From Apostichopus parvimensis (lineage: Eukaryota > Echinodermata > Holothuroidea > Aspidochirotida > Stichopodidae), in NCBI GenBank assembly GCA_000934455.1, contig KN888870.1, forward strand, positions 1 to 64,000: a stretch of 64,000 nt of DNA. Direction: 5' to 3'. A program made the translations under genes and the position numbers. The notes under the pieces are model-generated. The model was not told where the DNA came from. It saw only the letters and a list, made by a program, of their open reading frames with translations, and made no database searches. Every line of letters begins with the position of its first letter. Positions within the stretch are counted from its first letter, which is position 1. Below are positions 25,601-38,400 of the stretch, in pieces.

Positions 25601-28600
25601 AGCTGTTGGTTGTCAGTCCTGTGTCCTGGTTTGGCATCTAGACCCAGCATCACAGTCAACAAGGTACACACGAATGGCAGGTGGCTTTAGTCAGAAAGAA
25701 ACAGGAAACTTCTGGAAAAACAGATATGACTAGATAAGATTTGTCTACAATAGGAGAAAATATTCGGATAAGTAATATTACAACATGATGTTTAATCAGT
25801 AGTAGTTTTTGTAGTGGTAACAGTGTTTGATTCAAGATAGCCGTTCTTGATAATTGGAAAAGAGTGTTTTTGAATCACTTTACCAATGGAATAACACTGT
25901 GTGCGAAACAATGAGACTCAATATTATGCTTCCAAGGCATTTTCTAGCTACAGTACAGTCTGACCAAGGGTAGATGGTGGCCTCGCTGATTTTTGGAATT
26001 CTCATTCTAATCATCACTTGATTTGGTTAAGTGACTTGACCTTGTAATAAGTGACATATATTTTAATTACAAAGGTTCTAAACAAGATGAAGACACTTGT
26101 CCAAAATTACATGACAAAAGAATTACATGTAGAAACCACATTTGGTATTATTTGGAATGATAATTGTAGATTAAAAGTATGTTTTAAATTGGCTGGTTAT
26201 CTGAAATACTTTTCTTATCCCAACTACCTTCAGTCCTTATACTGTACGTCTGGATAAACTAGGTTTGAGTGTATTAATGAGGCTACCCCGATGCATTGTG
26301 CATAGATGTGTTAGCTCTATGATGTGTACATATATATGTTAACTCTATTCAGTGTGTATAGATGTGTTATATGTCCTATGATGATGTTCACATGGTACTA
26401 GCCTAGTAGGCATGAGTTATTTCACACGTTTTGTCCTTTCATCATCATACTGTTCATATTTATCATCCATCAGGCCGTCCGCAGGATCTGCTCAAGTGCT
26501 GAGTCACCACACTAACTGTCCAATCACAACACTGGCATGGGATCCAAGAGGTCGTCTGCTGACCTCAGCATCGCCATGGGATACAGTAATGATGGTGTGG
26601 AACGTCCCTCGTGAGACCAGTTACGCCGTGGGTCGAGGTGGAGGTGGTGGAGTGTCCTTGTTACGTTGGTCACCGGATAAATCCAGGCTGCTAGCTGCAA
26701 CTCCTTCTGCTGTTTTCAGGTATATTTACAGGTTTACTGGTTTTGTTTAAAACGTGAAAAATGTTGAAATAATACTATAGAAAATACGAAAAACAGCACT
26801 TTGCTGACTGAAAATCCCATAGTAGTCTCTTGAAGATAAAGTTACTCTAGTCCCATAAAATCCTTTTGATTATTCCTGTGAACGGATCGCAGAGGGCGGT
26901 TTTTGATGTTCTCATTGGTATAATTATTATTCAGAGTTTGGGAGACGCATTCCTGGACGTGTGAGAAGTGGACTCAACTCTCCGGCAGACTCCAAGCGGC
27001 CTGTTGGAGTCCCGACAGCCAGATTTTGCTGTTCTGTTCGGCGAAGGAACCGGCTATTTATTCTCTGAATTTCAACGAGACCAAAGTCGGGGGCGCTACC
27101 ACCGGTGGAGCTCAGGCCGCTGTGAAGTGCGCAGATCTGAGCGAAGTCGTTTACGAGGATGGTGATATGGAAGGAGTCAGGTAGATTTTACACTTTTGAT
27201 TCTCTGGTTCTCCTAGATTCAAAGAAGGAATGTGTATTTTTTATCTATGCAAATGACTCCAAGGAATAATTGGGTATTCAAATATTTGTGTAGCAGGTTT
27301 GAAAGTTTCAATAAACTTTCTTTAAAAGCTCTCATAAAATACTACTGTCTCTGTGTACAAACACTGCTATACATTTTTGCACTGGGATGAAAAGAAATTT
27401 GGTCACTCTGCATAGCATTTTGTGATGCGATTCTGGATAAATTTTTCCCTGGATTCCTCCAAAAACAGTGCACTAGGTATTTAATGCTTATTATTTTGTA
27501 TGAAAAGTGGTGTTTAATTTGCAATGCAACACAAATTTCTTTATCTTTTTAAATTGGAGGAGCATGGCCTGCAAGGTTTAGTTCTAGGAAAGGTTTACAC
27601 TGCAGAAACAAGTAGTAGCTGTAGATTGCTAGGTTTTTTTTTTTTGTTTTTTTTTTTGTGGGGTAGATGTGGGGAGGGATAGAGGTCTTTTGTAAACCAT
27701 TTGTTCTGTATTGATCATCAATTGTTCTAGGTTCCTTGTAATTTATCTACCCCAACCTACAGGATCGGAGGCTTGATCCAGGACATGGCCTGGGACCCGA
27801 CTGGCGAACGTCTCGCCGTTTTGTTCCAGAAGACTTTGGAAGAGGACCATGCCGATGATGTCATTGCTCTGTTCAACACCAGATTGCAGCCAGTCTTGGA
27901 ACTTATACCTTGGTAAAGATCAATTTGCATTTTGGATATCTCAGATTGTCATCATGTTGCCATGGCAATTGAGCCGAGAACGTCTTTTTTTTTGTTTTTC
28001 TTCATAATATTCAAGTCATGTATACCACGGAGGGAAAGTAATATTCTTACAAATAAATTTGCATATTGAAGAAATTAAAAATGCAGAGAACGTTGACAAA
28101 GTACACAAGTATTCTAAATGTAGCACTTTTCAAGGATAAGTAAACAACTATATTATATTAGGAAAGTAAAGCTTTCAAATCACATATACCACAATGACAA
28201 CACAGACCTCCTATTGTGATGAATGTCCTGGAGTATAGAACGTTACAACTGGTACAAAATTGTTTACATTCAAAGAACCATGTTTAGAGATAGGAAAAAG
28301 ATACTGGGATGGAATTTTCAACTAATAATGTAGGATACTTTTCTTATCAATGTAGATATCGCATTGTCTGCCATTAGGGATATTACTTTAAGATATTAAT
28401 TTAAAGTTTTAATAGCGGCATCTCAATTTTAGTTCAGAGAGAAAGAAAATAAATTTGACGCTAAGCCCAAGCTTGTTTAATTGTTAGCTGCAGAAAATTT
28501 TGTGTGTATTGTAACACTTTGTTATCTACAAGTTAAAATCATTTGTAAATCTTGCAAAATTTTTGTTTGGTCTCCACAAGTTCAAAAAGGGTCTCTCCTT

Positions 28601-28771
28601 TATATGTGTAGTATATATTAAGTGTACTAACCACAGGTACTACACAGTCAATTCATCACAGAATTATTTTGTTATCTCCATTTCAGCGGATTTATCCGTT
28701 GTGAACCAGACGAAGAACCTCAGCTTATTTCGTTTCTGCCAAAGTTTGACAAAGGAGCTCTCTTAACAATA
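22691..28771 (+). CDS. AAAS: Aladin (nuclear pore WD-repeat protein), nine exons, 3' end not resolved
   Basis: Exons: 22691-22816, 23048-23234, 23542-23633, 24226-24371, 25520-25663, 26474-26719, 26935-27180, 27763-27912, 28687-28771, all GT-AG and in phase (474 codons; human aladin is 546 aa). The N-terminus [18 protein letters not shown] parallels human MCSLGLFPPPP. Propeller blades follow: [74 protein letters not shown], then WTCEKW and [17 protein letters not shown]. Exon 9 ends [18 protein letters not shown] with donor ATA|GTAAGA. Human aladin continues with another propeller strand and a C-terminal tail, so at least one more exon is missing; the gap at 30582-31156 is the likely place. 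Aladin docks at the cytoplasmic side of the pore through NDC1. The ATG at 22691 is supported by homology; TTTCCAG at 22667-22673 may be a 5' UTR acceptor. Confidence 0.95.
25450..25466 (-). repeat. tRNA-like T-arm/box B, probable SINE fragment
   Basis: On the minus strand CCAGGTTTGAATCCTGG forms a perfect 5-bp T stem with a 7-nt loop and matches the Pol III box B. No clear box A could be assigned upstream. An AT-rich stretch lies on the downstream side (25398-25432). It is 53 bp upstream of AAAS exon 5. Confidence 0.35.
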
Positions 28772-30581
28772 GTAAGACAATTTCTCATGAAAAATGTTTT
28801 TTATTTCTGGTGTACTTTTTTTTACAAATACGCATAATGTAAACATTGGTTGTGAGAGGGATTCATTGTCATTTTGCAGGGACAAATGGTTAACATTAAA
28901 AAAAAAAATGAAATTATAGAGGCATAACTTTAAATTTCATTTTACCTGACATGACCTCAGATTATAAAAATTACTCTTTATATAAAATTATAAACAATCA
29001 TATAAGTCCTGTTGAAGTTTTATATCACTTTTAGTCTGTGGAAATGACTCTTTAAATTGAAGTACATGTGGCTCGATGTAGTCATATTTAGACTCGATCA
29101 AGTCTTGGGTGTGAAGGAATAATACATCTGTGATACCTCCCAAATGGAATGAGACTTTTCTTAGCTGTGTGGGGGAAGTTGTTTGAAATTTATCTTTATC
29201 ACATAGATCCATTGAATTGGAGTGGGGGTGTTGTGGGGCGGGGGGGGGGGGGGGTTAGCATCTCCTTTAAAACTCAATCCCAATTGGCTGGTTGAGGTCA
29301 AATTAGCTTTCTTCATTTTAAACCAGCTTTTGAGATAAGTCATGAATTTCTGGCAAATGTTACAAATCTGTGGATTATTACCCAACCAAAAAATGATTTG
29401 ATTAACTAAGACACCCTCATAAAGTCTTTTCAATTTAAAATTTGATTTGGAAACAACATTTGTTCCCCCTGAAAAAGGGAAATAATGCCAGACATTTTGC
29501 GCTATCCAGGCTTAATATGTCTCTCATATTTGTTGTCAAGTTTAAGGCATAATTCATGGCTAGAAAATTTATAACTATTAATTACTATTTGAAAAATTGT
29601 AAGTATGTGAGTGCCTTGGAGAGAAATGATGTATATGATGCATGCTAAATGTAATCTTGTAATTAAAATAATGAAATATTAATAAAACTGGTATACAACA
29701 CTCTAATACCCACATCTTTTAGAAACGAGTATGTTATTTTGAACCAATAAGCCAGGGAGTTTACTTTAAGTAAACAATGTTTAATATATCACCGCGGTAT
29801 GACATACACCTGCAACTTTAATACTACGTCTGTTAACATAAGAAAAATAGTAAACTACGGATGTTATTGGTAGTTATTGTTTACCAACAGGAATAAATAA
29901 TCAGGAGAAACAGCTGATTCAATAAAGGAGGGTAAATATTTACTGACATATATGCAATTTGTAGCCAGTCAACTGCACTAGACAAACCTTGGCATGTTGT
30001 GTGTGTATTTGGTAGACAGTACAAAAAACTCTATTAACTTCAGTACCATTGGAGGAAGTGAAAGCCGTTATTAATTTATTTGACTGCCAAGTTTAAGTCA
30101 CTTTTTTAGGAACAAAAGGTAACTCCATGTAAGATTTCTATTGAAGATTGATTAAGTGGTTCAAATAATTCAGGATATAAGTTTTCAATATTTTTTAGTC
30201 CTTTATTTGAAATGAAAGCTCGCCTAGTGAAGCTTACTAAACCGCATTTTTTTAGATTTACCTCTAACAAAATCTAAGAGGTGCTTTGAACAAGAAAACA
30301 TAAATAGAGTAAAACAAGAACAAACAACTGATAGACACTAAAGAGGAATCTTGATAAAGAAAAGATAAAACAAATAAGGATAGAATTTGAAAGGAGGTAG
30401 TTGGGATTTCAACCATCAATGCAACTTACACTTATCTAGCGTCATACGTCCATTGTGTTACATTTTGTATCTTTCATTCGACTGCCAAGTATTGCTGACG
30501 AAGGTCCAAAATTCCAATATATTTGGTAAAACTTTACTCCTTATTTGTCAATTATGAGAGAAATATTATTTCTCTGGTTTT
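28772..30581. other. AAAS intron 9 or downstream sequence up to the gap
   Basis: I looked for an exon continuing the aladin propeller (a VxWSxGRxxxIPL-type strand) and found none. A G-rich run with one C interruption lies at about 29233-29254. The rest is AT-rich unique-looking sequence. Confidence 0.4.
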
Positions 30582-31156
30582 NNNNNNNNNNNNNNNNNNN
30601 NNNNNNNNNNNNNNNNNNNNNNNNNNNNNNNNNNNNNNNNNNNNNNNNNNNNNNNNNNNNNNNNNNNNNNNNNNNNNNNNNNNNNNNNNNNNNNNNNNNN
30701 NNNNNNNNNNNNNNNNNNNNNNNNNNNNNNNNNNNNNNNNNNNNNNNNNNNNNNNNNNNNNNNNNNNNNNNNNNNNNNNNNNNNNNNNNNNNNNNNNNNN
30801 NNNNNNNNNNNNNNNNNNNNNNNNNNNNNNNNNNNNNNNNNNNNNNNNNNNNNNNNNNNNNNNNNNNNNNNNNNNNNNNNNNNNNNNNNNNNNNNNNNNN
30901 NNNNNNNNNNNNNNNNNNNNNNNNNNNNNNNNNNNNNNNNNNNNNNNNNNNNNNNNNNNNNNNNNNNNNNNNNNNNNNNNNNNNNNNNNNNNNNNNNNNN
31001 NNNNNNNNNNNNNNNNNNNNNNNNNNNNNNNNNNNNNNNNNNNNNNNNNNNNNNNNNNNNNNNNNNNNNNNNNNNNNNNNNNNNNNNNNNNNNNNNNNNN
31101 NNNNNNNNNNNNNNNNNNNNNNNNNNNNNNNNNNNNNNNNNNNNNNNNNNNNNNNN
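30582..31156. other. Assembly gap (575 N)
   Basis: Unsequenced run of N. Open frames spanning it in all directions are artefacts of the N characters. Confidence 0.99.
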
Positions 31157-31246
31157 TTCCGTCTAGAGTCGGCCGAGATGAAGGCTGTGTTAGCCGCAGG
31201 TCTGAGGGACTTGAGATATGCAAATGAGGCAGTCAAACCATCATGA
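31157..31246 (+). CDS. C-terminal coding fragment emerging from the gap, possibly the last AAAS exon
   Basis: Straight out of the gap one frame reads FRLESAEMKAVLAAGLRDLR, then nine more residues (YANEAVKPS) and TGA. GC content is higher than its surroundings and codon choice looks coding (GAG, GCC, CTG, AAG). It is on the AAAS strand 2.4 kb beyond exon 9. I do not recognise it in human aladin, whose tail is Pro/Ser-rich, so it could instead belong to a small gene inside the gap. Confidence 0.35.
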   Translation, partial: FRLESAEMKAVLAAGLRDLRYANEAVKPS

Positions 31247-31504
31247 TGAGTAACATGCATGATGTCATGTCTCAAATGGGATAACTTTACTTGTATTCAA
31301 GTCCAAGTACAACAATACCCAGGTGTTCAAAACTGGTGGTTGCGATGCTATTCATGTATTGCCTGGCCACCCAAAAACTTGGGAGAGAAGAAAACTTTGC
31401 TGAGAGTTGTGGAAGTGGAAAGCTCTTTAATATAAAGGACTTCAATACTTGCCAAAACAACCACCTTGTTGCAACTAAGCACCATTAATTGTCAACAAAT
31501 TTCT

Positions 31505-32820
31505 GATACGTTGTTAATGGCTTTAATTATCGATTGGTCATCAGTTTTAATGGCAAATATGCTATGAAGACCAAATCTGGTCACCAATAATCATATGTCT
31601 AGATTTCTTTTACTGCCAGTCTTACAGCAATGGTACTCACAATTACAGTTTTATTTGTCTAATTTGATTTTCCTCAACATCTCACAAAAATTTTGGAGGT
31701 TTAGAACCTCTAGTTAAAGTACTTGCAGGAAATTTCTAGTAATATTTAAGCCTGCTAAAATGGAGAGGTATGACTTCTGACATTTAAAATGTGTTATTGA
31801 CAACAGAAAGCATATATCTTGGATCATGAATGGAAGGGGAACAAAATCCATGCATTTGTCTAATTTATTTGAGTATGAACAGCAAAGACATATATCAACA
31901 AGATTGTGATGTTACTATGGAAATTCAGAATCATGAATAATTTTGGACAGGTTAGGTTGCCTTGGGACTTTTGTTAGGAATAATTACTATCTTGATGTTC
32001 TTTGGTTTTCTCAAGTTTATGATGACAATGTTGTGACCTCTTGGGGAGAAATCCTTTATGCATTTTGCTTGAGATAAATATACTCCAGGCATTATATAAA
32101 TAGTTGATAAATGCAAATTCCATACGATCCATACACAGCATTGGAGATGATAGTTGACTTTTGCTGTTCGGAGTATTTTCCAAAAGATTGATATTCATTT
32201 TCATGGCAATTTGTGGATAAATTTTTGATTTTTACTCAAAGCCAAGTACAACATTGGTGTAATGTATGAATGGTCATTGGTTTCAACAACAAAATATGCT
32301 AGAAAGATAATGGCTGGTCACCGATAATCTGTATGTTTAGACTTCTTTTAACTGCCAAGTCTCATAGCAACTGTACTTCACAATAACAATTTCGAACAGG
32401 TCTAAATGCTTCATGGCAACAGTTTTACTTTCCTTGGAGCTTCTGTGAATAATAATCCCTATTTTTGTGTACTTTGGTTCTTCCAAGTATATGAGGATAA
32501 TGGTTTGAATTTCTGGCAAGAATTAATAAATTCCTTGAAATTCCAGATCTGTTCTTTAAGGTCTTCGGAATATGAAAAATCACAAGGAAGTCTAAAAAGT
32601 TCTGGTGAAACATTGCATTTCTTCCTTGTATACGTGGAAATCTGTAAACAGCATTTTTTTTTTGGGGGGCAATATGTCAAGCTTACATAAAAATAATTCA
32701 TGCAAGACTGGAGAGCATTACATGTTTGTATATAATCCATAAAATGTATTGTACGTGAAATTTGTAGGTGGTTGTTATTAAGAATATTGAGAAAAGACAG
32801 GTCTTCGCTTTTCATGGCAA
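31505..32820. repeat. Diverged tandem duplication, period about 500-730 bp
   Basis: TGGTCACC.ATAATC, then TTCTTTTACTGCC.AGTCT and AGCAA.GGTACT.CACAAT at 31590-31650 recurs at 32310-32385. AATAATTACTATCTTGATGT and CTCAAGTTTATGATGACAAT (31979-32032) are echoed at 32448-32503. Identity is modest, with many indels, so boundaries are approximate. Confidence 0.5.
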
Positions 32821-33599
32821 TATGAATTAATACCTTTGTACAACAACAAAGAAAACAAAAATGGAAAACAAAGATATGATATTTTGCTTTCTTCTTCTTC
32901 GTCATTCTTTTCTCCACACCCATGCATATATTACGATTTAAAAACATTCAAATTATATATTAATACACACTCTCATATCTTCCCAGAAGATGCTGTAAAT
33001 TCTTTCACATAATTACAATAATGATAATAATAATGCAATTTAGAATACTTGAAAAATGGAATTCCTTTTACCCAAGGTTGAAAAAATAAATATAAACTCC
33101 TGATGCCTTGTACACAGTTCCATTCGTTATCGACTATTGTGAACGTAATGTCCATGACAATGTTTGAAAGTTCCCACAGGCACTTTGGCAACAGTTTAAA
33201 ATCCACAATTACAATTATAAAAGGTGCAAATATTACCTTCCTCTTTCAGAAAAGATGCTCCCCTCCCCCACACTCACTTCCCTGACTGACTGCAGTCCCT
33301 TGCTCATGACATTAAACAGCTATTAAAAGTTGACCCAGTGCGTGAGTTCCCTGAATTCATGTTATTTAGTGGTGCAAAGTATGTTACCACTTGACCCTGT
33401 GCTAGTTTCCCAGGCAATAATGAGGAATTTGGATTCAGTAAAAAATGAGACATCTAACAATTCAAGAATGTAGTAAAGCACCTTAAGATGTAATTTTATA
33501 TTCAAGTACTTGTAAAGAAAGGTTTTAGCATATATATTAAACTATACTATTGATAACCAGAAAGCCACAATTTTTTTTCTCGAAAATTGAATGTAAGTT

Positions 33600-33960
33600 G
33601 TGCACACAAGGTGCTTGTACTTAACAAGGTGCAGCCACATTCCACGCATGAAGTTCATACCTTTGGAGTAATGAAATACAAGATTCCCGGACTATGACCT
33701 CTGGTGACCTCAAATGACCTTTAACCTCTACAGTAGGGTTCCTTAGGCTCAATAAAAAGGATCTAAATACTGAGTTTGAAGTTCATCTAACCTTTGCTCA
33801 TGAAGTTCTAGTTCACAAAGTTTTCATATCTTGACCTTTGGTTATCTCAAATGACCTTTGACCTCTATGAAAACAATAGTGTTTTTGTACTCGCTTTGGC
33901 ATACTGTGTTTGAAATCTTGAATGACCTTGACTATCGCAGATGACGATAGGGTGGTTCTA
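33600..33960. repeat. Interspersed repeat block rich in TGACCT (AGGTCA) half-sites
   Basis: TGACCT occurs at 33695, 33705 and 33715, and at 33832, 33852 and 33859. On the minus strand the last two form AGGTCAAAGGTCA, a perfect DR1. Related runs lie at 35548-35575 and 35700-35735. The repeated phrase TCAAATGACCTTTGACCTCT suggests copies of one interspersed family. Confidence 0.5.
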
Positions 33961-34239
33961 CTTACTAAGTTACATCCACATACCAAATAAGTTTACATGC
34001 CAAGGTGTCACACACATGAATACATATGTACAAACATACTCATACCCCATTATACCAGGATTAACTGATGGTTTCTGATGAGGGGGGAGGGGGGAGGGGA
34101 GGTGGGGTAGAATGAGCAAATATGTAAAGCTATATAATACAGAATGAGACAAACTCCTTGCCTAGAGTTGCAACCCTAGAGAAAACATTTGTTTTATTTC
34201 AGCTCTTTTTCCTCCTTCCGCTCTAAATGTTGAAATATT

Positions 34240-34975
34240 AAAAACAAGCTTTATTATCTCAATAGTTCAAGTGGCGCAGTTGGTAGTGCTCTGAACTGAG
34301 AGAGTCAGACAAGCTCCATGTTGGCGGTTCAATTCCAGCTGGTGCATTTTGATTTTTTTTCTTCTTTTCCTCATTCCCTTCTGAAGTTGAAATATTAGAA
34401 ACGAGCATTATTTCTCAACAGTTCAAGTGGCACAGTTGGTAGTGCTCTGAACTGAGAGAGTCAGTCAAGCTCCATGTTGGCGGTTCAATTCCAGCTGGTG
34501 CGTTTTGATTTTTTTCTTCTTTTCCTCATTCCATTCTGAAGTTGAAATATTAGAAACGAGCATTATTTCTCAACAGTTCAAGTGGTGCAGTTGGTAGTGC
34601 TCTGAACTGAGAGAGTCAGACAAGCTCTATGTTGGTGGTTCAATTCCAGCTGGTGCATTTTGATTTTCTGCTCTTTTCCTCATTCCATTCTGAAGTTGAA
34701 ATATTAGAAACGAGCAATATTTTCTCAACAGTTCAAGTGGCGCAGTTGGTAGTGCTCTGAACTGAGAGAGTCAGACAAGCTCCATGTCCTGAGTTCAAAT
34801 CCACATGAGAGCATTTTTATTTTCTGCTCTTTTCCTGCTTCCATTCTGAATTCTGAAGTTGAAATATTAGAAACGAGCATTATTTCTCAACAGTTCAAGT
34901 GGCGCAGTTGGTAGTGCTCTGAACTGAGAGAATCAGACAAGCTCCATGCCTGCGGTTCAAGTCCAGCCAGAGGCT
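34240..34975 (+). repeat. Tandem array of five tRNA-like (Pol III box A/box B) units
   Basis: Five units at about 155-162 bp spacing, with box A (TGGCGCAGTTGG or close) at 34272, 34428, 34583, 34738 and 34900. In unit 1 box B (GGTTCAATTCC) is at 34326-34336, a normal tRNA distance. Units are separated by a T-rich linker ending GAAGTTGAAATATTAGAAAC. The CTCTGAACTGAGAG stem-loop sits where an anticodon arm would be, but I could not build a convincing acceptor stem, so these look like tRNA-derived SINE heads amplified in tandem rather than working tRNA genes. Confidence 0.7.
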
Positions 34976-35029
34976 TTTACTTTTCTGTTCTTTGGAGTAG
35001 ACAGAAGTATAAAGGTAAGAAACGAAGTT

Positions 35030-35450
35030 TAATAATTGGGAACCAAAATGGTGTAATCGGTAGTTCCGTGAGCTTTCAAGTTTTGAGTTGCTGGGTTCAA
35101 GCCCTGGGTTGGTTGTTGCCGTCCTAGGACACCGGCGGTAATCCCCTCCCAAGAAAGGTTCCCAAGCGGAGCAGGTGAGTTGCGCGGAACCCCTCCCCCC
35201 CTGACAAGGCTCCCAAGCGGAAAAGGTGAGTTGCGCAGATTCCCTCCCCCCTGACAAGGTCCCCAAGCGGACACCGATCTCCCTGACAAGGTTCAGGGAA
35301 GAAAATGTTTTGAAAAAATTACTAAGTCCAAACAAGTGGATCTTTAAATATTTAAACCACTTTATGCATCAACAACTCACCTAATGGTCTAGTGGTTGTT
35401 AAAAAATTTTTGCAACAGAAGGTCCCTGGTTCAAACCCAACTTCTGCTCT
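35030..35450 (+). repeat. Two more tRNA-like units flanking a ~56-bp tandem repeat
   Basis: ATGGTGTAATCGGTAG with GGGTTCAAGCCC (35049-35105) and ATGGTCTAGTGG with GGTTCAAACCC (35383-35440) resemble box A and box B pairs. Between them (about 35140-35290) three copies of a CCTGACAAGG..CCCAAGCGG / AGGTGAGTTGCGC unit are arranged head to tail. Confidence 0.5.
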
Positions 35451-38400
35451 TCTTATACCAGCTAACCAATAAAAAAAATATATATATATACCTTCACAGA
35501 GGTTACAGATTTATTTTTTAATTATCATATACAGGGTTTTCAGAAGTTGACCTCTGCATGACCTCAAATCATTTGAATTTTAAATACACTTCTTTCAAAA
35601 GCATTCTAATGATTACCATGTGGAATTTGCATACAAAGCATTTACTTCAACCGAGATGTATAAACTGTTTTGCGTTATCACGTTCAAGACATCTTTGGAC
35701 ATTGACCTCAAATTACCTTTGACCTCTACCAATATCTTCTAGTCACCATTGGGACTCAACTACACCAAGCTGTACTAATTGAGTTATCATGTTTACAAGC
35801 TTGGGCATAACATACATATACACACATATGCCATCACCATATCACAGATTGCCCTTGGCAAGGCATCAAAAATAGTGTAAAATAGCAAAATAAAATATGT
35901 GTTAACAAGATTGCCTTTTACTATACAAAGATCATGTGACTTGTCAAAGCCATCTTAATTGAAAGAGATGCAAGTCAGCTTGTTTGCCACAAAATTTTTT
36001 GCCCACTAAATTTTGTCAGAAGTAAGAATAATTTCTTTTAGGAAACTGCTAGCAATGTTTAGCATGCTAAACTTTCAGTGGACTTCTGGCAACCTTTAAA
36101 ATATCACTTTGAGATCATTCTCTCCAACAATATGTACTAAAGAGCATGATAGGTTCCATATCAATGTGTGCAAGACCTAGCCTCTGAAATAAATTTATGA
36201 ATGCAGCAGAGAGCTAGGGATCACTGAGGTAACTTGAGCTGATTATCATGTTGTTTTATTTGCAATTATAAACTTAAAAATATTCTCACTTAAAATGAAA
36301 CTTTGACCTCTCCCACAGTAGTGTGATAAAAGAACAAAACCTTTGTCAGAGAAACCATTCTTTTACTTTCGTGAGCACCGCAAATGTGAAAACTACAAAT
36401 AGTGCAACATTTAAGCTTTCATTTCATATTCTCCTGTCTGACACTGACCAATAATTGCTCAACAATTATAATGCTTGGTACTACTATCACCACTGAACAA
36501 ATACACCATTGTAAAAAAAATTGTTATCTTCACACAAAACAGTATACAGTCAATTAAAATTGATTTCAGAGATACAGAATACTAACAAATATGCCTATGT
36601 CTGTCTGGGAGGGGGGGGGGGATGTTTAAAACTATACCACACTTTAGTAAGAAAAAATTCCAAAGTTTTACGAGTGATTGCCAACATATTTTAAATTTGA
36701 ACAGCTTGATATTGGATTTATTGTGATTGGCTGGATCCAGTTTTAATGCCCCATAGTTTTGACACTATTCAATTTCTATAACATGAATGTCTATATAACT
36801 CTCATTGTTCCAAACCCGACATTCAAATGGAATCTTTACACTAACTATCTAGCCTAACAAGGTGTTTATATGCACAAATCGCACATGCAAATATCTCGCA
36901 AACAGACAAAATCAAATTTCAAAGTTTTTTAAGTACTCAGATTTACCCCTGATCCGATTATCCCTTATTTAAAACAAATTGAATGTAATTTAATTTATAA
37001 AAAAAATCATCTTTCTGCTTTTGGGAACATTACTAAGACAATATTTTAGCAAATTTTCCTTCACAAAAACATCCTGTGTCCAGTACTAACTCTATCCATA
37101 ACCGGTCGACTTTCAATCTGTTGTTGTCTGCAACATGACCACTTCAATTGAAAGCAGGTAGTCATGTGACAAGGGCCCACTCTAATGTTACTTTTTCCTC
37201 TGAGGTATGTGACCCACTAAATAAACTTACACATAGGAATCATGCTTATAATGAAATGACTTCCAAACTAAAGACAGGATTCCTGGTCACCTAGGAACCC
37301 AAACTTTAAAACTTGTTATACTTCATGATTTTATGCCTTTTCTACATGATGATATTGAGAAAATGTGGAAAGTAATATATTTGAAGGAAATAACCACCAC
37401 CGAAATGCTTTTCAAAAGAGGTGGTTTCATACAATTTTCATAAAAGCATTTAATTTACATAAATTCAAATACCATCAGCTGATATAACTTTACTATGAAG
37501 AGCTGACATTCCAAATCTTTCAATGAATAAACATTCAAGACCCTCACGTAATAAAGAAGCATATATCTTACCAAACTAAAACAAAGTATTAAAACATCAC
37601 AAGTAAGTAGATTTAGACAAACAGCTAGTATTAAGAATTATTGCTATTATTTTCATCATCAGAAAAGTCCTTTGAAATCAGTTTTCCATGATTTTATAAT
37701 TAAAGGAAAATCTTTGTTTTTTTCAAGAAACTTCACCAATCCGTTGCAAATTGATATCAAGAAAATGATCAGTTATTAATTTCATTGGCAACACCTGTAA
37801 TCTTTCTATGATATATACCAGATATGTATATATATTACATATAAATAAATATATATATTATTATTATTTTTACTGACATTTTTGGAAAATTAGGGACATA
37901 CATAGTATTGCACCTTCAGATCTGAATTAAACAATCATGTTAAGTTTTTAATAATAAACTATGTTTGTTAATAACTTGTTTCCACTGTGGTTGCTTCCTA
38001 TGATGCCCTAAACATTATAAACTGCAAACTTCTTCCTATTTAAATACCTTGTATAACATGTATAACATGCATTGTATGAAAGGTGATGGTATGTATAGCA
38101 AAGAGACAATAGACCACCTGTCAACCCCTCTCCACCCCTCCCTCCCCCCTCCTTCCACCATCACACTCAGACTTGCAAAGCAAAAAATAAACATGGTTTC
38201 TTAACATTGGACACCACAGCCCAGTTTTTGTGACCTTTTAACATTGTGCAATAACTAATGATATTTCACAACTGAAACTACACCACAACAGTGAAAATAC
38301 AGTGTGTACTGTATGTAACTTCTGACTCAAATGAAACCAAACAAAACTAGTGTAAGTTACACTTAGACAAGATTATACCCCTCCCACACCCCCCCCCCCT

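Noticed and set aside
30523-31275. Long open frames spanning the N run
   Set aside because: Artefacts of untranslated N characters; only the 31157-31246 tail deserves mention.
34272-34336. Functional tRNA gene in the first unit of the tandem array
   Set aside because: Box A and box B fit, but no acceptor stem or consistent T stem could be built, and the units vary in the would-be T arm.
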